Shown in pieces: positions 33,436-46,573 of a stretch of 64,000 nucleotides of DNA (its first letter is position 1; every line of letters begins with the position of its first letter). The DNA lies in NCBI GenBank assembly GCA_003508835.1, contig PUFA01000567.1, positions 118,445-182,444 of the forward strand. Direction: 5' to 3'. The notes beneath the pieces are model-generated. The model saw only the letters and a list, made by a program, of their open reading frames with translations, made no database searches and was not told where the DNA came from. The translations under genes were made by a program, and so were the position numbers. Origin of the DNA: Eonycteris spelaea. Taxonomy: Eukaryota > Chordata > Mammalia > Chiroptera > Pteropodidae.

Positions 33436-35185
33436 CAGGGCGCACACAGCTCAGCACACACGACCAGCCCAGCAGCAGGTGCAGAGGGAGCTGGGGAAGC
33501 AGCTTCCTGTTGGGAGCAGCGATTTCCTCTCACATCTCTCAGCTGCCTCCCAGGAGAATCACTGCTTCTTCTTCATGTGGCTCTAATTTTCCCATTCTCA
33601 CTGAAGGCGAGAAAAAGAATAACCTGTCATATCAGCAGTGCCAGGCGAAATTTGCAGCAGCTTTCAACGTGTCCTTTCGGATTCCTTGACAGAGAGACCC
33701 CTGAGGGTTTGTGTCCCTGAGGCTGGGAACTGTTTCCACACAGAGAGACACACACAGTGCAGGAACCTGTGTGCCGAGCTCAGGCTCTGCCCCCCACAGA
33801 CACACGCTGTCCCCACGTGGGCCTCCCTTCAGACAGGACACGTGAACCACAGTTAGGATCAGCCAATCCTCGTCACCCCAGTGACAGTCTCACTAGAGCA
33901 CGTGAAGCTCTTGCTGCTCATGACGCGGTGATGTGAGACCCACAACAACACCCTCCTGCAAGGGCCACATACATTTTGCAGCGTAATCCCTCTGAGGAGG
34001 ACACTGGTGATTCCAGCTACTTCCCACTCAGAAAATTCAGCATCATCTCCCACATCAAGGTTCTTAACCTTTCAGGTCGCGAAGCCCTGTCCTGCAGAGA
34101 ACACTCACAGGTGCCGCTGGCGAGAACCGACATGGCCCTGAGGGTCACGGTCTAGTGTGCCACACTCCCCACCGGTCAGTGCATCAGCTGTGCCTCAGGA
34201 TCTGGGGACAGGTTTTCCTCCCTCTGCTGCCACACTCAGTTCGTGCGAGGGTGTGAGTGTGTGCGTGTGTGCATGTGTCGGTTTGCACTCGGTCCTCAGT
34301 CCCCACGGCCCACATGAGGGTCTTCGCATGTGTGAATCAGAACCAGGCTCAGGGAGAGTCCCGCCCAGAACAGGAACCCTGTGATCCTGCCTCCGTGGCC
34401 TGGGCGTCAGCCCGAGGACAGGGGCATGCCATGGACACAACATCCTTGGGGATCCCCTCCACGACAGACACTCACTCCATGACGGCCACTTCTTGAGTGT
34501 CACAGATAACGACGTGGAAAGTCTGGAAGGTGAGGTCGCCTCGCTCACAGACCCAGGCGAGCTGCACGAGTCAGGCTCGGGACTGGACAACACCCCCATG
34601 AGGGGCTACAGTGGAGGGCGCGTGGAAGCCAGAGGTAGTGCACCCTCCAATGTTCCTTACAGAGCTGACCCTGGACTCCAGGGTCATGTCCAACACAGCT
34701 CTCTCTGCAGCTGAGATCTGTGGCCGTTGAAGACCCTGTCATGTGTACCGTTCACAGAGAGGGCGGCAGCACCAGCCCAGACCGCAGGTCCCTCTGCAGC
34801 AGGTGAGGGTGGCGCTGGGTTGCGGGGAACACTGAGGACCCCCATCCCAGGGGTTCATCTGGGGATAGGTGTGGAGGGAGGCTGGCCTCGGGCTCTTCAG
34901 TGAGCCTGGCATTTCCTCTCCTCACCCAGAAGCGTCTTCTCGTAGACCTTCCTTCCTAGGCTTGTGCATCTGTGTGCGCTGTCCTGTACGCGTGAGCCCT
35001 GTCTGGTAGCGTGTGCCTCCATGTGCGTGTGAACTGGTTGTCATGCAGATTTTGAATTCTATGGGGAGATGTGACTGGGTGTGATTTACATCGAGTAGAA
35101 AAGGGAGGAATCACGGTTTCCTTCGTGTTGGAAACTCGTAGGGTCCACTCTCCCAGCAACTTCCAAATACACCTCACAGCAGTGT
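33436..35185. other. 3' flank of IGHV1 copy 2
   Basis: Repeats 15,153-16,960 with small indels. No gene is recognised. Confidence 0.5.
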
Positions 35186-35189
35186 GGAC

Positions 35190-36200
35190 TGTCACCATGC
35201 TGCCCATTACACACCAGCACTTACGGATCCTGGGACGGAAGTGCGACCATCATCCAGTTCCCCCACTGCCCAACCCCCTCTAAGCCACAAATATCCCTTT
35301 CTCTGTGATTTCTTTAGATTCCGAATGTGAGATCATACGGTATTGGCCTCTCTCTGTCTGACTTACCAGTTTACCACCATGCCCCGAGATCTATTTTGTT
35401 GTCACAAATGGCAGGGTTCCCTCCTCGTTTATGGCTGAACGTATTCCTTTGTATACACTTTCTTTATCCATTCATCTGTTGATGGACACAGGTTTTCCTA
35501 TCTTGGCTCTTGAATGGAGTGCTTCAATTAACAGCGGGGTGAGGATAACTCTGTGAGGTCGTGAGTTTGTTTCATCTGGATATACACCCAGAGGTGGAAT
35601 TGCTGGGTCACATGGCAGTTTTATTTTTGACTTTTGGAGAAACCTCCTTACTGTTTTCTATCGTGACTGCACTAGTTCATGTTCCCCAAAATAGAGCACA
35701 GGGATTTCCTTTCCTGCACACCCTCTCCAGCATCTCTTATCTCTTCTTTTGATGATCGACATTTCTTAGTTTGTTTGGTTTTGTTTTATTTTTTAGTGCT
35801 GAGTTGTAAAGCATTGTTTATTTTCTAGATACTAATGTGCTCTGAAAATCTACGATTTGCAAATATTTTCCCGATTCCGTAATTTGCCTTTTCTCATTGT
35901 TGATTTTGTCTTTTTAATGCACCTTGGTTTTGGGTTTAATGTAGCGTAATTTATCTCTTTTAGTTCTCGTTGCCTGTGTTTTCGATGCATGTGAATAAAT
36001 TATCTCCAAATCCAATGTCATGATGTTTTCTTCCCTGTTTTCTTCAAGAGATTTTGTAATTTTAGGTCTTATATTCAAGTCTTTAATCCATATTGACGTA
36101 ATTTTGTAAGTGGTGTATGATAGCTTTCAGTTTTAATCTTTTGCAAGCGGAGACCTGGTGATGCCCACACCACTTCCTGATGATACTGCCCTTTCCCCAT
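35190..36200 (-). mobile_element. L1 fragment, antisense (copy of 16,965-17,965)
   Basis: The same reverse-orientation L1 ORF2/3'-end text as in unit 2, with only small differences. It was duplicated together with the locus unit. Confidence 0.85.
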
Positions 36201-36214
36201 CAATGCAATCAATG

Positions 36215-36560
36215 CAGAAAGAAGGCAAAATTCAACATGCTTTCCTCACTAAAAAACACACAATGCACTAGGGCAGAAGGAAGCTTCCTCACGTAATAAA
36301 GGACACGTGCAGAAAGCCCGCGGCTGACTTCATCCTCAGTGGTGAAAGAGCGAGCGCTTGTCCTCTAAGGTCGGAAGCCAGGCAAGGTGCCCACACTCGC
36401 CCCTTCCACCAGCAGCGCCCTGGAGGCCCTAGCCAGGACATTACGCTGAAAAATGGAATAAAAGTCATCGAGTTGGGAAAGAAAGAAGTAACCTTAGCAT
36501 CGTTCACACCTGACGTGATCTTTGATGTGGAATCCACTTTTCCCCATTATTAAATAAAGT
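36215..36560 (+). mobile_element. L1 ORF2 fragment, sense (copy of 17,985-18,330)
   Basis: Same decayed ORF2 text as the unit 2 copy, with single-base differences. Confidence 0.7.
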
Positions 36561-36706
36561 TTTTTCTTTGTAGAAGAGTCTAATCTGTTTGTGGATTTGA
36601 TGTGCATTTTTGTTTACAAGTCTGTGACACTCCTTGGACAGAGCATGAATTAAAATACAGATCTGAGGAAACAGTTGATGCATGGGTCTGGGCATATGTG
36701 TGTGCA

Positions 36707-36735
36707 TGTGTGTGTGTGTGTGTGTGTTGTGTGTA
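36707..36735 (+). repeat. (TG)n microsatellite, interrupted
   Basis: Sister of the run at 18,473, here broken by TT. Confidence 0.85.
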
Positions 36736-36739
36736 GTGG

Positions 36740-37818
36740 AAGCCAGATTACAGGGTAACAATATTGCGTTTTATATCTATTGTCCCTCTACCTTTGGATA
36801 ATATTAAATGATTTTATTTGTGAATCTCCCCTTCTTACATGTAATTAGCTATTTTTCATAAAAGTACTTTATTTGAAACAATTCCATCTTTCTCATAAAT
36901 CGAGAGTGTCACCAAGAGTAGGGCCATCTTACTGGTTCCAGGACCAGAACCGAGCTGAGGACATAGGGAGGGAAGTTTTGGCTGGGTCGCTGTGAGAGGC
37001 CGGTACCGTGAGTCCCGGGTTCAATGGTTCTGACCTGAATGACACGTTCAACACCTTTGCAAAGTCCCTCCAGGCTCTGAGAGCGCTGGGCTTTGTCTCT
37101 AACCCTAACAGCACTGAACCTCGGGTGTGTTTTCTGCTCTTGGCATCCAAACCTCACAGCGGTGAACCCACATAACCCACGAGTCCGTGACCATGGCGGA
37201 GCTGTGGACTCACAGCAATACAAGGGGGAAGGGTCCTGTTTCATGGAAAACCACGGCCTGAGCGTGGCTGCCATGGAGGTGCATGTGCAGCACTGCAATG
37301 CCCCAGGAATGTCCTGGGTCACAGACGCAGAGAGCGGGGCCAGTGCGAGGGTCTGTGTCTCACAGGACAGACTGACGCCCACCCCATGGGCATGTGCTTG
37401 TTCACAGTAAATGTAAACGATTTGTCCACTGACCTGCTCTCCGCTCAGAACAGGGGAGCTCAGACAGAACCCTCGGGAAAGCCCCGGCCCCCCGCAGTCT
37501 CACTCCTATGCCTGGGGACAGCAGGGACAAGGCCACCCAGTTCTGCACGGCAACGGCACTGGGCAGGACCCAGGGGCGAGGGCGCCTGGAGAGCATCCAT
37601 CAGACCACCGGTCCGCTGCAACGGGGACCTCGCACCCAGACTCCAACCACACACAGGCCCCTTCTGAGGACTTCTGTCCGAGAGCCAGGTCCTGAGCTGG
37701 CGAGTGCCCCTGGGAGCACACGAGGAGCCACAGCTCAGGGCTCACTGCTCCTGCAGCACAGACTTGCTCCCCGCGGCAGAGACCTAGTCTTGCAGAAGGC
37801 TCAGGACCACACAAGCAC
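36740..37818. other. 5' flank of IGHV2 copy 2
   Basis: Repeats 18,510-19,583. No gene is recognised. Confidence 0.5.
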
Positions 37819-37826
37819 ATGCAAAT
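37819..37826 (+). promoter_or_regulatory. IGHV2 promoter octamer
   Basis: Perfect ATGCAAAT, 74 nt before the leader ATG. Confidence 0.8.
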
Positions 37827-37892
37827 CTCCCAGCCCCCCACGGGTTGAAAAGCCGAGCTCTGCACATGGAGCAGTGACTCCTGGGCCTCAAC

Positions 37893-38336
37893 ATGGACAC
37901 GCTGTGTTCCACTGTCCTGCTGCTGACCGTCCCTCACTGTGAGTGCTCTGGTCAGGGGTGCCCTCAGGGACGAGGACTCCTGCTCTTCCTGAAGTGGCTT
38001 CACCTTTCTTGTGCTTCCTCCACAGGGGTTCTGTCCCAGGTCACCCTGAAGGAGTCTGGTCCTGGGCTGATGAGACCCACCCAGACCCTGACGCTGACCT
38101 GCTCCTTCTCTGGCTTCTCACTGAGCACGAGCAATATGGGTGTCGCCTGGGTCCGTCAGCCCCCAGGGAAGGCACTGGAGTGGCTCGCAATATTTGGTGG
38201 GATGATGACAAGTATTACAGCTCATCGCTGAGGAGCCGGCTCACAATCTCCAAGGACACATCCAAAAACCAGGTGGTCTTGACAATGACCAGCATGGACC
38301 CGGCTGATACGGCCACGTATTACTGTGCACGGATGG
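37893..38336 (+). pseudogene. IGHV2-family V segment, copy 2, one base short in CDR2
   Basis: Leader exon 37893-37938 (46 nt), intron 37939-38025, V exon 38026-38336. The frame is open through [38 protein letters not shown] and EWLA. At about 38,187-38,190 copy 1 reads gcaaatatt and this copy reads gcaatatt, losing one A. The next frame then gives [20 protein letters not shown] to YYCAR intact. One base separates it from a working IGHV2, so this may be an assembly error in an A run. Confidence 0.85.
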
Positions 38337-38374
38337 CACAGAGACACAGCCCAGGGGGCTCCCGCACAAGAACC
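38337..38374 (+). promoter_or_regulatory. RSS of IGHV2 copy 2 (variant heptamer)
   Basis: CACAGAG at 38337-38343, a 22-bp spacer and ACAAGAACC at 38366-38374, as in copy 1. Confidence 0.75.
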
Positions 38375-39995
38375 AGGCTGGGTCCCAGCTGGACTCCCTC
38401 ATCTGAAGAACAGGAAATGTGGGGAGCTGCCATTTCCTCTCTGCTCTGGGGGGTCCTCCCCACCCACAGCCTCAGAGCTGCATCTTCCTCCTTCTTCTCT
38501 CCTTAGAAGACCCATTTTCCTGTTGGGGTGCATACGGGTGAGAGGAGGAATTCTGTTTCATGAACATTCAATAAGACAAGGTCAGGAACACAGGACACAA
38601 GGTTCACCCCAAAATGTCACTGTTTCATAAGCTGCTATCCCTACAAATGACAGAATACAGACAAACTCCAAGTCCATGTTGGTTAGAACATTGATTTCAA
38701 GATGGAGAAGCATTGGCAGATAAGAAAGCTTGAAGAATTCTAGACATACCTCTCTGAGCCTCTCCTGCTGAGAAGAAGAAAAAGTAGAGTCCAAGATGCA
38801 AGAATGAAATAATGTGTGAAATGTCACACAGATGGGCTGTGCCCTCATCATGGAGAGTCTGACAGTGGCTGTGCACAGCTGAATTTCCAGTGGTTTCCTG
38901 TGCAAGCTGTGCCTGAAAATCCATTCCAGGACTTGACTGTGCACTCAGACATCCGGGAGTTCCCACGGGCATCACTCACCCAACACCTGGAAAGGAAGTG
39001 CCCAAGTTTGACAGCACATGCACAGGTATCAAGTCTGAGGAGCAATCTGACAGAAAAGGTACCACAAAGCATCTCTCACGCTGTCTCAAGTTCAAGTTTG
39101 AGCATGAAATCAGAATTGTCCATGTTCTATGAAAAATATTCCATGAAGAAGAATCACCACAGGCTACAAATTCATAAACAGAGAATACAGTTAACAGATA
39201 TCAGTGAGTGACTATGTCAGGATTTTATGAACCCGAAAGAAAACCAGAATTTCAGATCAATTGCAAAACCTGAAATTATGCACAGGCAACGATTAATCAT
39301 GAGAATAATAGTTTATAAAGTAGGATTTGTGACAAACTTAAACTATGAATTTGATTTTATTGAATTTACAACTTTTTTGCCCAAATAACACTCAAGAGAA
39401 TGAAAGAGAAGCACACATAAGGACAAAGTATTTGCAAATTGCCATAACCGCTCAATTACTGCACCCTAAATATAAAAAAACCCTCGAAACACAACAGAAG
39501 GAAAGGAAACACCTGTTTAGGCAACAAGCAGAGACTTGTATGGACCCCTCCTCTAGGATACAGAGAGGGGACATGAGCTAGGAGATGCTCCACGTCACAT
39601 GTCTTTGGGGCCTTCAGGACAGGACCACGGCAGAACCCGCACCCTCCCCACACTGGCTCAGGTATAAGAGGGGTCCTGACAACGCCAGTCCTGGCTGGGC
39701 TTCCTTCTCTTTCTGGCCCGTTCCCAGGTGAAAGCTGCTCCCCTTGGAGGTGGAATGTTCTCTCGTTTTCAATGAAGCGCTGGGTGTGGACTGCTCCACA
39801 GACTGAAGCAGACCACCCAGGCCCCTGTGGACACACAGTCTCCACATTCTGGGTCTGATGTTTGTTCTGACAGCCGCTGCCCACTGCAGCTGCCTCTGTC
39901 CTAGGTTCTCTCCTGTGAGTGAGTAGGAATCCAGTGCAGCCATCACCTCCACTGAGTCCATTGTATCCTGCACTTGTCTTTCTCCACACAACTGC
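38375..39995. other. 3' flank of IGHV2 copy 2
   Basis: Repeats 20,143-21,755. No gene is recognised. Confidence 0.5.
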
Positions 39996-39999
39996 ACGT

Positions 40000-40545
40000 G
40001 TGAATTTTTGCTTTTGTTAACTGTGATTTTGATGTTGTTTTGAAGAAGTTATTGCCAAAAGCAATTTTATGAAGAGTTTTCTCCTTGTTTTCTTCTAGGA
40101 GTTTTAGGTTCAGGTCTTATGTCTAACACTTAATCCATGTTTATGTGTGTGAGTGTGTGTTTGTGTGGGAGGGTGTATATGACAAGGTCCCAATGTCATT
40201 CACTGCATGTAAATATCCAGTTTTCCCAGCACCATTTATTAGAGACCACCCCTTCCCAGTGTGTGTTCTTGGCATGCTAGTTAATGAGATGTTGCCTGCA
40301 TCTGACTGGTTTATTTCTGTGATCACATCCTATTCCATTGACCTACATGTCTGATCTGATTTTAATGCAGTGGCCCCCTGTTACGGTTACTGCAGCTTTG
40401 TAATAGATTTTCATATGGGGAAGTAATGCCTCCAGCTTTGCGGATCTCTCTTTACATTGTTTTGTCTCGTCCATGTGCTTTGTGGTTCCATATTAATTTT
40501 AGAATTATTTTTTCTGGAAAAAACTAATTGATAGTTCTATTGACA
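40000..40545 (-). mobile_element. L1 ORF2 fragment, antisense
   Basis: Sister of 21,760-22,305. Here caccatttattagaga is better preserved than in unit 2. Confidence 0.85.
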
Positions 40546-42099
40546 CAGTTAATACAACAAGGAAGAAGGCAAAGACCAGAGCCGAAATGAGTGAAATAGA
40601 GACTATAGCAAAAAATTTAAAAACAACCAATATTAAGAATTGGGATTCGGGAGCTGGTCCAGATGCCATGGAAAGTAGACACTGTGCCCCGCCCCCCTCA
40701 CAGCCACATCACCTACATGAAACTGCAGAGCAGCCATCGCTGAAAGTCTTCCGAGATCTGGCTGAACAGAAGTCCTACGACTAGGGACATACAAAAGCGG
40801 TCACCTCGAGACTGGTAGTTGGGGCAGAGACGTGACGAGGCTGTTCCCACACCTGCGAGTGGTGGTTGAGGATCACAAGAGTCACACTGGTGGCAGAGGT
40901 GCCCCCAACCTGAAAGGAGCAGAGGTCGGGGCCCACGCTGAGCTCCCAAGACCAGGGTTCCAGTGCTGGGAAGAGAATGACCTCTGACTGTCAGAACCAG
41001 GGGAATGGTGGCTGAGTGAGAGCGGGTGGTGGGAGTCACAGACATTATTCTTAAAGGTCCAGGCACAAACTTACTGGTGACAGACCTACTGGCTCCGAGC
41101 TCCGGCACTCAGGCAGTTGTTTGAGGAGAGCCAGGGACACAAGAGAAGGAACTAAGTTATCTGTCTTCTGGCCAAGGACGGGATGGGTGGCTGTCTCCCA
41201 GGAGACCTGTAGGCAGTATCCTATGTTCCTTCGTTAAACACTCTTCACCCCAGCATACAGATGCAGGTGGCTGCCATACCTGAGTCTCCATTGACTTGGT
41301 TAACATAGGTCACTTTGCCCTGGTGACTCCCTGAGACTCTACCTCTATCAAGTTTCAGGCCACCCAAGCCACTTTCAGTGTCTTTTCCATACAAATAGCC
41401 TGTCCTGATTCATCTGTGGACTTTTCTAAATCTCTCAAAGGCTCACAAAGCTCAAGAAAGCAGCACCTGACATCAGTGTGCCTGGTACCTGCTCCTGAGC
41501 AGACCCCAACCCGGCACTAGTGTCAGCCACGCTCAGTTCCTGGCTCGGCCTTTTGGAGCACCTATAAGCCCAGCACGGGTAGCACCCATCTGCAGATTGC
41601 TTGGTGGCTCTGACCCGATGGCCCCAGAACAGCACAGGCTAGGGCAGATCTCGGCCTGCAGCTGGACCCCTCCCAGGAGCCCTTTTGTCCAGCACACCGA
41701 GTGGCCTGCTCTGACCAGTGACAGAGCCAGAGCACCACCCAGGGATGAGTCTGAGGAGGACACAGGGGAAGGGCACACTGGACAGCAACGGAGCCCAGCT
41801 AATGCGATCCCGCTCTGTAGGCTCAGCCCTTAACCAGCCAGTCTTCACCACTAATAAGACTGAAGCTCCAAACCTCCCACCGATGGGCAAACGGCAACCA
41901 AGTCTCAGCTGCATTAGGAGGGTGCACACAACACACGCAAGGGACACACCTTGCACACTTGGCTCAGGTGACCAGGGAAGACTGTGCCACTGGGGCCCAC
42001 AGAACATCGACTACTTAAAGCCACTCTACGAAGGCCAGGAGACTTATGAGCCCTAACTAATTCATAGGAACTAATACAGGCATCTGGTCAAACGACTGG

Positions 42100-42960
42100 A
42101 CTAAGAAACATGTCCCAAATAAAAGGACAGAACAAAGCTTCAGAGAAAGAGCTAAACAAAATGGAGATGAACAATCTACCAGAAGCAGAGTTCAAAACAC
42201 TGATTATAAAAATGATCAATGAACTAAGGGAAGAGAGGTTGAACTCAGGGAGAACTTTAACAAAGAGATGAAAAACACAAAAAGGGGGATGGAAAACATT
42301 AAAGAAAACCAGTCAGAAATGAAGAATATCTATTTGAGATAAAGAGTACATTTGAGGTAATAAAAGATTGGATGAAGTGGTGACCGAATCAGCAATTTAG
42401 TGTATGAGGTAGCAGAGGACACAGAATCAGAACAGCAACAACAACAAAAAAGAAATTTAAAAAATGAGGAGAGTTTAACAGGCCTCTGGGACAACATCAA
42501 GCAGAACATCTGCATCATAGGGGCACCAGAAGGGGACGAGAGGAAGCAAGAATTTGGAAACCTGTTTCAACACATAACAACTGAAAACTTCCCTAACCCG
42601 ATGCAGGAAAGAAGCATACAAGCCCAAGAAGCACAGGGATTCCAAAGTAAGATGAACCCAAACAGGCCCTCACCAAGACACGTCATAATTAAAACGCCAG
42701 AGTTTAAAGACAAGGAGAGAATCTTAAAAGCAGCAAGAGAAAAGCAATTACCTACCTCCAAGGGAGGGGAGCTCCCATAAGACCGTCAGCTGGTTTTTCA
42801 GTAGGAACTTTACAGGCCAGAAGGATTGGCATGAAATATTCCAAGTGATGAAAAAGGAGCACCTACGACCAAGATTTCTCTGCCCAGAAGAACTATCATT
42901 TGGAACCAAAGGACAGGTAAAAACTTCCCAGACAAGAAAATACTAAAGGAGTTCATCACC
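42100..42960 (+). pseudogene. L1 ORF1 remnant (better preserved)
   Basis: A 126-codon open stretch (42,400-42,780) contains LWDNIKQNICIIGAPEGDE and EAQGFQSKMNPNRPSPRHV, then FKDKERILKAAREKQ. This is the RRM and C-terminal region of L1 ORF1. Upstream, the coiled-coil part is in another frame. It is not full length. Confidence 0.85.
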
Positions 42961-43019
42961 AACAGGCCAGAATATAGGAAATGGGAGAGGGACATTTTTA
43001 AGAAAAAAAAAGTATTAAA

Positions 43020-43320
43020 AATATGAATAATAAAATGAATATAGCTATATATCTATCAATAAGCATTTTCAATGAAAAAAAGAATTCAATGCTCCAAGCA
43101 AAAGAAAGGATGACCGAATGGATAAGAAGACAAAACCATTACAAGTGCTACCTACAAGAGACTCACTTTGAATCAAAGGAAACACACATACTGAAAGCAA
43201 AGAGATAAAATAAGATATTTTGTGAAAATTAACATAAAAAAATCTGGGGTAGCTATATTTAGAACAGAAAAATAGACTTTAAAACAAAGGCTATAACAAG
43301 ACACAAAGAAGGACCCCGTA
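43020..43320 (+). pseudogene. L1 ORF2 endonuclease N-terminal remnant
   Basis: An open stretch 43,023-43,208 encodes ERMTEWIRRQNHYKCYLQET followed by HFESKETH, the start of the L1 ORF2 endonuclease domain. It ends soon after. The rest of the endonuclease and the RT are missing at this position. Confidence 0.8.
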
Positions 43321-44239
43321 ATCCCACTTCAGGGTAAGTCAGACAGAGAGAGACAAATGCCATATGATTTCATTTACATGAGGAATCTAAAGAACAAAAT
43401 TAATAAAGACAACAGAAAAAAACCTCGTGAGTACAGATAACATTCTGAGGGTTACCAGAAGAAATGAGGTTTGATAGTGGGTGAAAAAGAAGAGATTAAG
43501 AAGTACAAGTTGGTAGTTACAAAATAAGCATGAGGATGCAAAGTACAGCATAAGGAATATAGTCAATAATATGGTAATAACCGTGCACCGAGTCAGATGA
43601 GCACTGGATTTATCAGAGTGATCACTTCGTAAGTTACATCAACATCAAATCACGATGTAGTACACCTGAAACTAATATAATATCGCATGCCAACTGCAAT
43701 TGAAGAAACAAAATATATTTAAAGAAAGATTTGAAAGTTGGGAAAGATAACAAAATTGACAAACATTTAGCTTGACTAAGAAAATTAAGGTAAGACAAAA
43801 AAATAATATTTTAAGCAGGAGACATTACAGTTGACACCAAAGCAATCAAAAAGATCCTAAAAACGACTAAGAATAATATCATTCACATTGAATAACCTAG
43901 AAAAAAATCACAAATGCCTAGAAAAATATACATTTGACCAAGACTGAGTCATAAAGAAGTAGAAATTTTGAACAGAATGATAATAAATAAGAAGACTGAA
44001 ATCACAATCCAATGCCTTAAAAAAAAAAAAATCCCAGAACCAGATGGCTTCATGGGTGAGTATCATAAAATATTTACAGATGAAATAATCCTGATGTTTC
44101 TGCATCTCTTCCACAAAGCTAAAGAAGAAGAAATACTCCCAAATTCATTTAAGGAGACTAGTATTAGTATGACCCAGATAAAGTAAAACACTAATAACCA
44201 AAATCCAGATGAAGTACAGACCGTCATGACCAATATTAC

Positions 44240-45150
44240 ACGTACTATCGTATGATGTAGTCTCGTGCGTCATTACTAATGACATAGTCGCACCTAATGA
44301 CTTAACTTCAGGGACATGATCTCCCTCCACCTCCAGCTGGCTCGTCCCTGTGCGCATCCCTGTGGATCTGGGGTGTCTGTGGCCGTTGACACCACTGGTG
44401 AAGTTGGTTTGTGCTGCAGCTCTACAGGACTCAACTTCCAGCGACTCCTTGTTTGCGTCCCCTGTGGCGTGGGGGGTGCACCGTCCGTTATCCCGCAGAG
44501 ACTCTCTCTGCCCCTGCTCTCCCAGCTGACTCCCACCTGATGTGGACGTGATGGCAGGTGGTGAGGTGGTGGGGTAGGAGATGGTGACCTCCGACCTTTG
44601 CCTGAGCATTGTTTCTAGACAGGGATGTGCCCGCGTCTGGGCTGTGTCCTTCCAGGTGTTCTGGTCTGTCCGCCAGGACCAGTGTCAGCTCTGCACCTGC
44701 AGCTGCCCCACCCCATGGCAGACTGCTCTTCTGCAGGCTCTGCCGCCCCTCGCGCCATCATATTCCACCAGCGTCCACGCCTCCCGGGGTCCCTGCCCTC
44801 CACTGCGTATTACCTGTCCTTCTGTAGTGGAGACAGTGGGGGCAGCACTGGCACAGGCAGGCGAGGGACATGGGTTCCTCACAGCCACAGTGGTTCCTCA
44901 GGAAAATGGGATCCAATGTGGATTCTCTCCAATTTTAGAGAAACCTGCAAGAGGGTAAGGGCTTCCTCATTCTGCATTCTGGCAGATCGGCACTCTGATC
45001 TTTAGGACCGTGGTGGATTGAAATGATTAACTGTTTCTAGTTAAACTTTTGTTCTTTCTACGGCTGTGCCCTCTGCAGACCTATATCACATGGACAGGCT
45101 GCTTGGTCCCTTATGATATATGAAGAAAATGGATAGATTTGAAGTTAATG
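44240..45150. other. GC-rich block of unknown identity (copy of 26,150-27,060)
   Basis: Nearly the same sequence as 26,150-27,060. The minus-strand frame is open here over 44,145-44,609 (154 codons), partly through L1 text. No family is recognised. Confidence 0.35.
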
Positions 45151-45992
45151 TAGCTTGCTCCTCACTGTGGCTGTGTGTCGTAAGGATAAAAACATTTCTC
45201 AGGTCTCTGTACTACCAGCTGAGAATTGGTTTTCATTGTTGAGCCCCGGGACTGGGGACACTCAACACCACTCACCAGGTGTGAGGACTCACATAGAGGT
45301 GGACGCACTCATCGGAAGAAGACTCAGCACTGACCCATGTGAGCCCAGGTCACACCACACACTGCATTTCCAATTACGATGCCAAGGATGTAACATGTAC
45401 ATCATGTATGTGTGTGATTCCAACTGTGCACGTCATCCTGGCGTGGCTGTGGCTGACAGAGCTCTACCACAGCAAGACGACTACCGTACACGTGCAGTAT
45501 CAGCAGACAGAGAAAGTCAGAGGCACAGAGAGTGACACTCAGATGAGACAGACGCCTGCCACACCCCTGTGACCCTGGTTCTCACACGTGCTCTCCGTCA
45601 GCACTAGGAGGCAGCAAATCCCACACGCGCTCACACAGGACAGAGACCTGCACCTCACTGGGGACTCCCTCTGTCCTGTGGGTGGCCCAGGGGAGTAGTG
45701 GGGTGCAGTGGGGAGCGTGCAGGGCCAGACACATGAGTTCAGTCTTACACACATGTGATCTCTTGACACCAGTGAGCTCTCTGGGGTCCTGTTTGGCCTT
45801 GGTCACCTGTGATGCAGGTAACTGACATCACATGATGGTGCTAAGTGTATCAGTAACACATGTCACAATAAAAGCCATATTTTACCAAACAATCTCATTG
45901 CTACCACGTGCCCAGAGATACCCACGCCTGCTCTGGGTCTCTGCCCTCTCTGTGGGTCCCCAACCCCAGAGCTCCTTATACAGTCGGAGCAC
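45151..45992. repeat. 5' flank of IGHV3 copy 3
   Basis: Homologous to 8,520-9,363 and 27,061-27,934. Confidence 0.6.
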
Positions 45993-46000
45993 ATGCAAAT
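45993..46000 (+). promoter_or_regulatory. IGHV3 promoter octamer
   Basis: Perfect ATGCAAAT, followed by a GATAAAAGG TATA-like element about 14 nt later. Confidence 0.8.
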
Positions 46001-46121
46001 AGGGCCCCTCTGCTGATAAAAGGCAGCCGAGCCCCGAGCCTGCAGCTCTGGGACAGGAGCCCAGCCCCGCGACTCCCAGGTGTCCCCATCCCGGGATCAG
46101 GTCTGAACACGCACCCGCACC

Positions 46122-46573
46122 ATGGCGTTTGGGCTCAGCTGGGTTTTCCTCGTCGCTGTTTTACGAGGTGACTGATGGGAACAAGGGGCACTGAGTACAT
46201 GAGTGGGTGTGAGTGAGGCACAGGGACGAGTGACCGTTTCCTGACGCTGATGTGTCTGTGTTCACAGGTGTCCAGTGTGAGGTACAGCTCGTGGAGTCTG
46301 GGGGAGACGTGGTGCGGCCCGGGGGGTCTCTGCGACTCTCCTGTGTGGCCTCTGGATTCAACTTTGGTAGCTACAACATGTTTGGGTCCGCCAGGCTCCG
46401 GAGAAGGGGCTGGAGTGGGTCTCATACATTAATACTGGTGGTGGTAGCACTAGTTACGCTGACTCTGTGAAGGGCCGCTTCACCATCTCCAGAGACAACG
46501 CCAAGAACACGCTGTATCTGCAAATGAGCAGCCTGAAGGCTGAGGACACGGCCGTGTATTACTGTGCTACAGA
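46122..46573 (+). pseudogene. IGHV3-family V segment, copy 3, single frameshift in FR2
   Basis: Leader exon 46122-46167 (46 nt), intron 46168-46267, V exon 46268-46573. The frame is open through [20 protein letters not shown] and CDR1 GFNFGSYN. At 46,379-46,384 the text atgtttgggtccgcc is one base short of the expected ATG-NNN-TGG-GTC. In the next frame FR2, CDR2 (INTGGGST) and FR3 to YYCAT are complete. This single indel is the only visible defect in the exon. With a perfect octamer, leader and CTCF site, this copy may be functional if the indel is an error. Confidence 0.85.

Larger units (their letters stand above)
40560..44195 (+). mobile_element. Composite L1, sense (copy of 22,310-26,095)
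   Basis: In order: a short ORF2 scrap (40,560-40,640), the 5' UTR (to about 42,090), ORF1 (42,100-42,960), the ORF2 endonuclease start (43,020-43,320), L1 3'-end text (43,330-43,700), then an ORF2 RT fragment (43,720-44,190). The 159-bp repeat of the unit 2 copy is single here. Confidence 0.75.

Noticed and set aside
37508..37942. 144-codon frame upstream of IGHV2 copy 2
   Set aside because: It runs across the octamer and the IGHV2 leader in the wrong frame. The true leader is 37,893-37,938.
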